In this document: one piece after another, positions 62,876 through 64,000 of the stretch
How the letters are laid out: each line of letters begins with the position of its first letter
Numbering within the stretch: the first letter of the stretch is position 1
DNA from: Bacteroidales bacterium
GTDB lineage: Bacteria; Bacteroidota; Bacteroidia; Bacteroidales; UBA12077
Direction of reading: 5' to 3'
Length of the DNA: 64,000 bases
NCBI GenBank assembly: GCA_028282785.1
Contig: JANQHE010000067.1
Coordinates: 57,322 to 121,321 of the forward strand
Program-made: the position numbers and the translations under genes
Notes under the pieces: model-generated
What the model was told of the DNA's origin: nothing
Seen by the model: only the letters and a program-made list of their open reading frames with translations
The model's database searches: none

Positions 62876-64000
62876 CTATTTTGTTATAACGGCATCAACA
62901 GGGCAAACTTCTCTACAAACATCACATTTAATACACTTTTCCAGGTCAATTTCATGCAATTCATATGGTTTTGTTTCAATTGCATCTGATGGGCACCTCT
63001 GCGCACATTTGGTACAACCAATACAATCCTCGGTTATTTCATACCGGATCATATCTTTACATTTGCCTGTAGGGCAAACTCCATTGATGTGCGCCTCATA
63101 TTCTTCCCTGAAATATTTTAGTGTGGTAGTTACTGGATTTGGAGCTGTCCTGCCTAAATTGCAAATACTTCCATTTTGTGTTTTTTCTGCAAGGTTTTCT
63201 AAAGTTTCTATGTCTTCAATTTTTCCTTGCCCGCTTGTAATTTTTTCAAGAATTTCCAGCATACGGGTAGTCCCGATTCTACAAAAAGTGCACCTTCCGC
63301 AAGACTGGTCCTGGGTGAATGAAAGGAAATATTTTGCGATATCAACCATACAATCCGTTTCATCTAAAACGATTAACCCTCCGGAGCCCATCATGGCACC
63401 AACCTCAGTTAAGGATGCAAAATCAATTGGAATATCAGACATAGATTCCGGAATACAACCTCCCGATGGCCCACCAATCTGTACAGCTTTAAACTTTTTA
63501 TTATTGGCAATTCCTCCTCCAATATTTTCAACAATCTGCCGGATGGTTATTCCCATAGGAACTTCTATAAGCCCACCGCGGTTAATTTTACCGGCAAGGG
63601 CAAAAACCTTAGTTCCTTTGCTGTCATCAGTGCCAGTGCTATTAAATGCATTAGCACCTTTTCGAATAATCCATGGAACTAGAGAAAAGGTTTCTGTATT
63701 ATTTATCAATGTTGGTTTGCCCCATAAACCTTTTTCTGCAGGGTAGGGAGGGCGTAAAACCGGATAACCTCTGTTTCCTTCAATCGACTTATAAAGTGCA
63801 GTTTCCTCGCCACAAACAAAAGCACCTGCTCCTTCAAATATTTTTAAGTTAAATGAGAATCCTGAGTTTAAAATATTATTTCCGAGTATTCCTTTTTTTT
63901 GGCAAATTTCAATCCCTTCTCGAATTCTTTTTACAGCCAAAGGGTATTCTGCCCTTATGTAAAAAATACCTTCTGTTGCACCAACTGCATAACTTGCAAT
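62876..64000 (-). CDS. NuoF/HydB-like NADH-binding subunit (5' end outside window)
   Basis: The visible part contains the FMN/NADH region (RAEYPLAVKRIREGIEICQK, GAGAFVCGEETALYKSIEGN, RPPYPAEKGLWGKPTLINN). A SLBB-like segment and the NADH-4Fe-4S motif SCGRCTFCRIGTTRML follow. Two C-terminal 4Fe-4S clusters (CIGCTKCAQRCP, CIKCDVCREVCP) are typical of NADP-reducing hydrogenase or formate dehydrogenase NuoF-type subunits rather than complex I. The frame is open to the right edge, so the start and an expected NuoE-like partner lie outside. It overlaps no other gene and precedes the FeS/FAD subunit. Confidence 0.92.
   Translation of the reverse strand: MASYAVGATEGIFYIRAEYPLAVKRIREGIEICQKKGILGNNILNSGFSFNLKIFEGAGAFVCGEETALYKSIEGNRGYPVLRPPYPAEKGLWGKPTLINNTETFSLVPWIIRKGANAFNSTGTDDSKGTKVFALAGKINRGGLIEVPMGITIRQIVENIGGGIANNKKFKAVQIGGPSGGCIPESMSDIPIDFASLTEVGAMMGSGGLIVLDETDCMVDIAKYFLSFTQDQSCGRCTFCRIGTTRMLEILEKITSGQGKIEDIETLENLAEKTQNGSICNLGRTAPNPVTTTLKYFREEYEAHINGVCPTGKCKDMIRYEITEDCIGCTKCAQRCPSDAIETKPYELHEIDLEKCIKCDVCREVCPVDAVITK

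Noticed and set aside
63009..63746. 245-codon plus-strand open frame
   Set aside because: It lies opposite the NuoF-like gene, whose motifs are clear; antisense shadow.

Overview
The window comes from a low-GC member of the Bacteroidota. The evidence is two SusC/SusD pairs, two type IX secretion (T9SS) C-terminal sorting tails, an ECF sigma/FecR regulatory pair feeding an STN-containing SusC, promoters of the TTTG / TAnnTTTG type, and many small Bacteroidota-specific families. A placement near Marinilabiliales or Bacteroidales is only an inference. No tRNA, rRNA, CRISPR array, transposase or integrase is visible.

Region 1 (1-24.4 kb) is mostly an ordered catabolic locus. After the end of an FtsX-type permease, a BASS-like transporter and a PhnP-like metallo-hydrolase come the following genes. 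They are a T9SS-exported cyanophycinase (3677-5671), a YfcC-family inner-membrane transporter, a T9SS-exported surface protein with two CBM-like domains, and a SusC/SusD pair. Convergent to these is an operon of ECF sigma, FecR, STN-SusC, SusD and a YWTD-propeller lipoprotein. Divergent from the sigma gene are a beta-aspartyl dipeptidase and a second, lipoprotein cyanophycinase. Together they read as a complete route for cyanophycin (multi-L-arginyl-poly-L-aspartate). Surface cleavage to beta-Asp-Arg would be followed by TonB/SusCD import, periplasmic trimming, inner-membrane uptake and hydrolysis to Asp plus Arg. I regard this SusCD-coupled cyanophycin utilisation locus as the main discovery in the window.

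Region 2 (24.4-47.5 kb) is an accessory island of single, unrelated small genes with long non-coding spacers. It holds a Panacea-type toxin-antitoxin (TA) pair, MntA/HepT, YefM/YoeB and a RelB/RelE-like pair with a frameshifted toxin. It also holds a barstar homologue with an internal stop, a truncated VOC protein, a cyclase-fold gene with a premature stop, Lgt, Fic, PhzF, and a double-glycine peptide beside a C39-like/VKOR/thioredoxin fusion. Five spacers share a family of 130-180 bp imperfect inverted repeats, most with ATAAC...GTTATA-type ends and four with an internal promoter-like core. This gives the island the look of a cassette array without its recombinase in view. A 21-bp minisatellite and several dispersed repeats also lie here.

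Region 3 (47.5-64 kb) is more ordinary chromosome. It has a DUF4344-like metallopeptidase, a DUF4349 lipoprotein with a LiaF-like membrane protein, and then a long minus-strand series. In transcription order that series is a NuoF-like subunit (cut by the window end), a multi-FeS/FAD protein, a PQQ-like propeller, a GT4 glycosyltransferase, an ABC ATPase, a large FtsX permease, a second PQQ-like propeller lipoprotein and an M16 peptidase. Three intergenic gaps in this series carry the same dispersed repeat.
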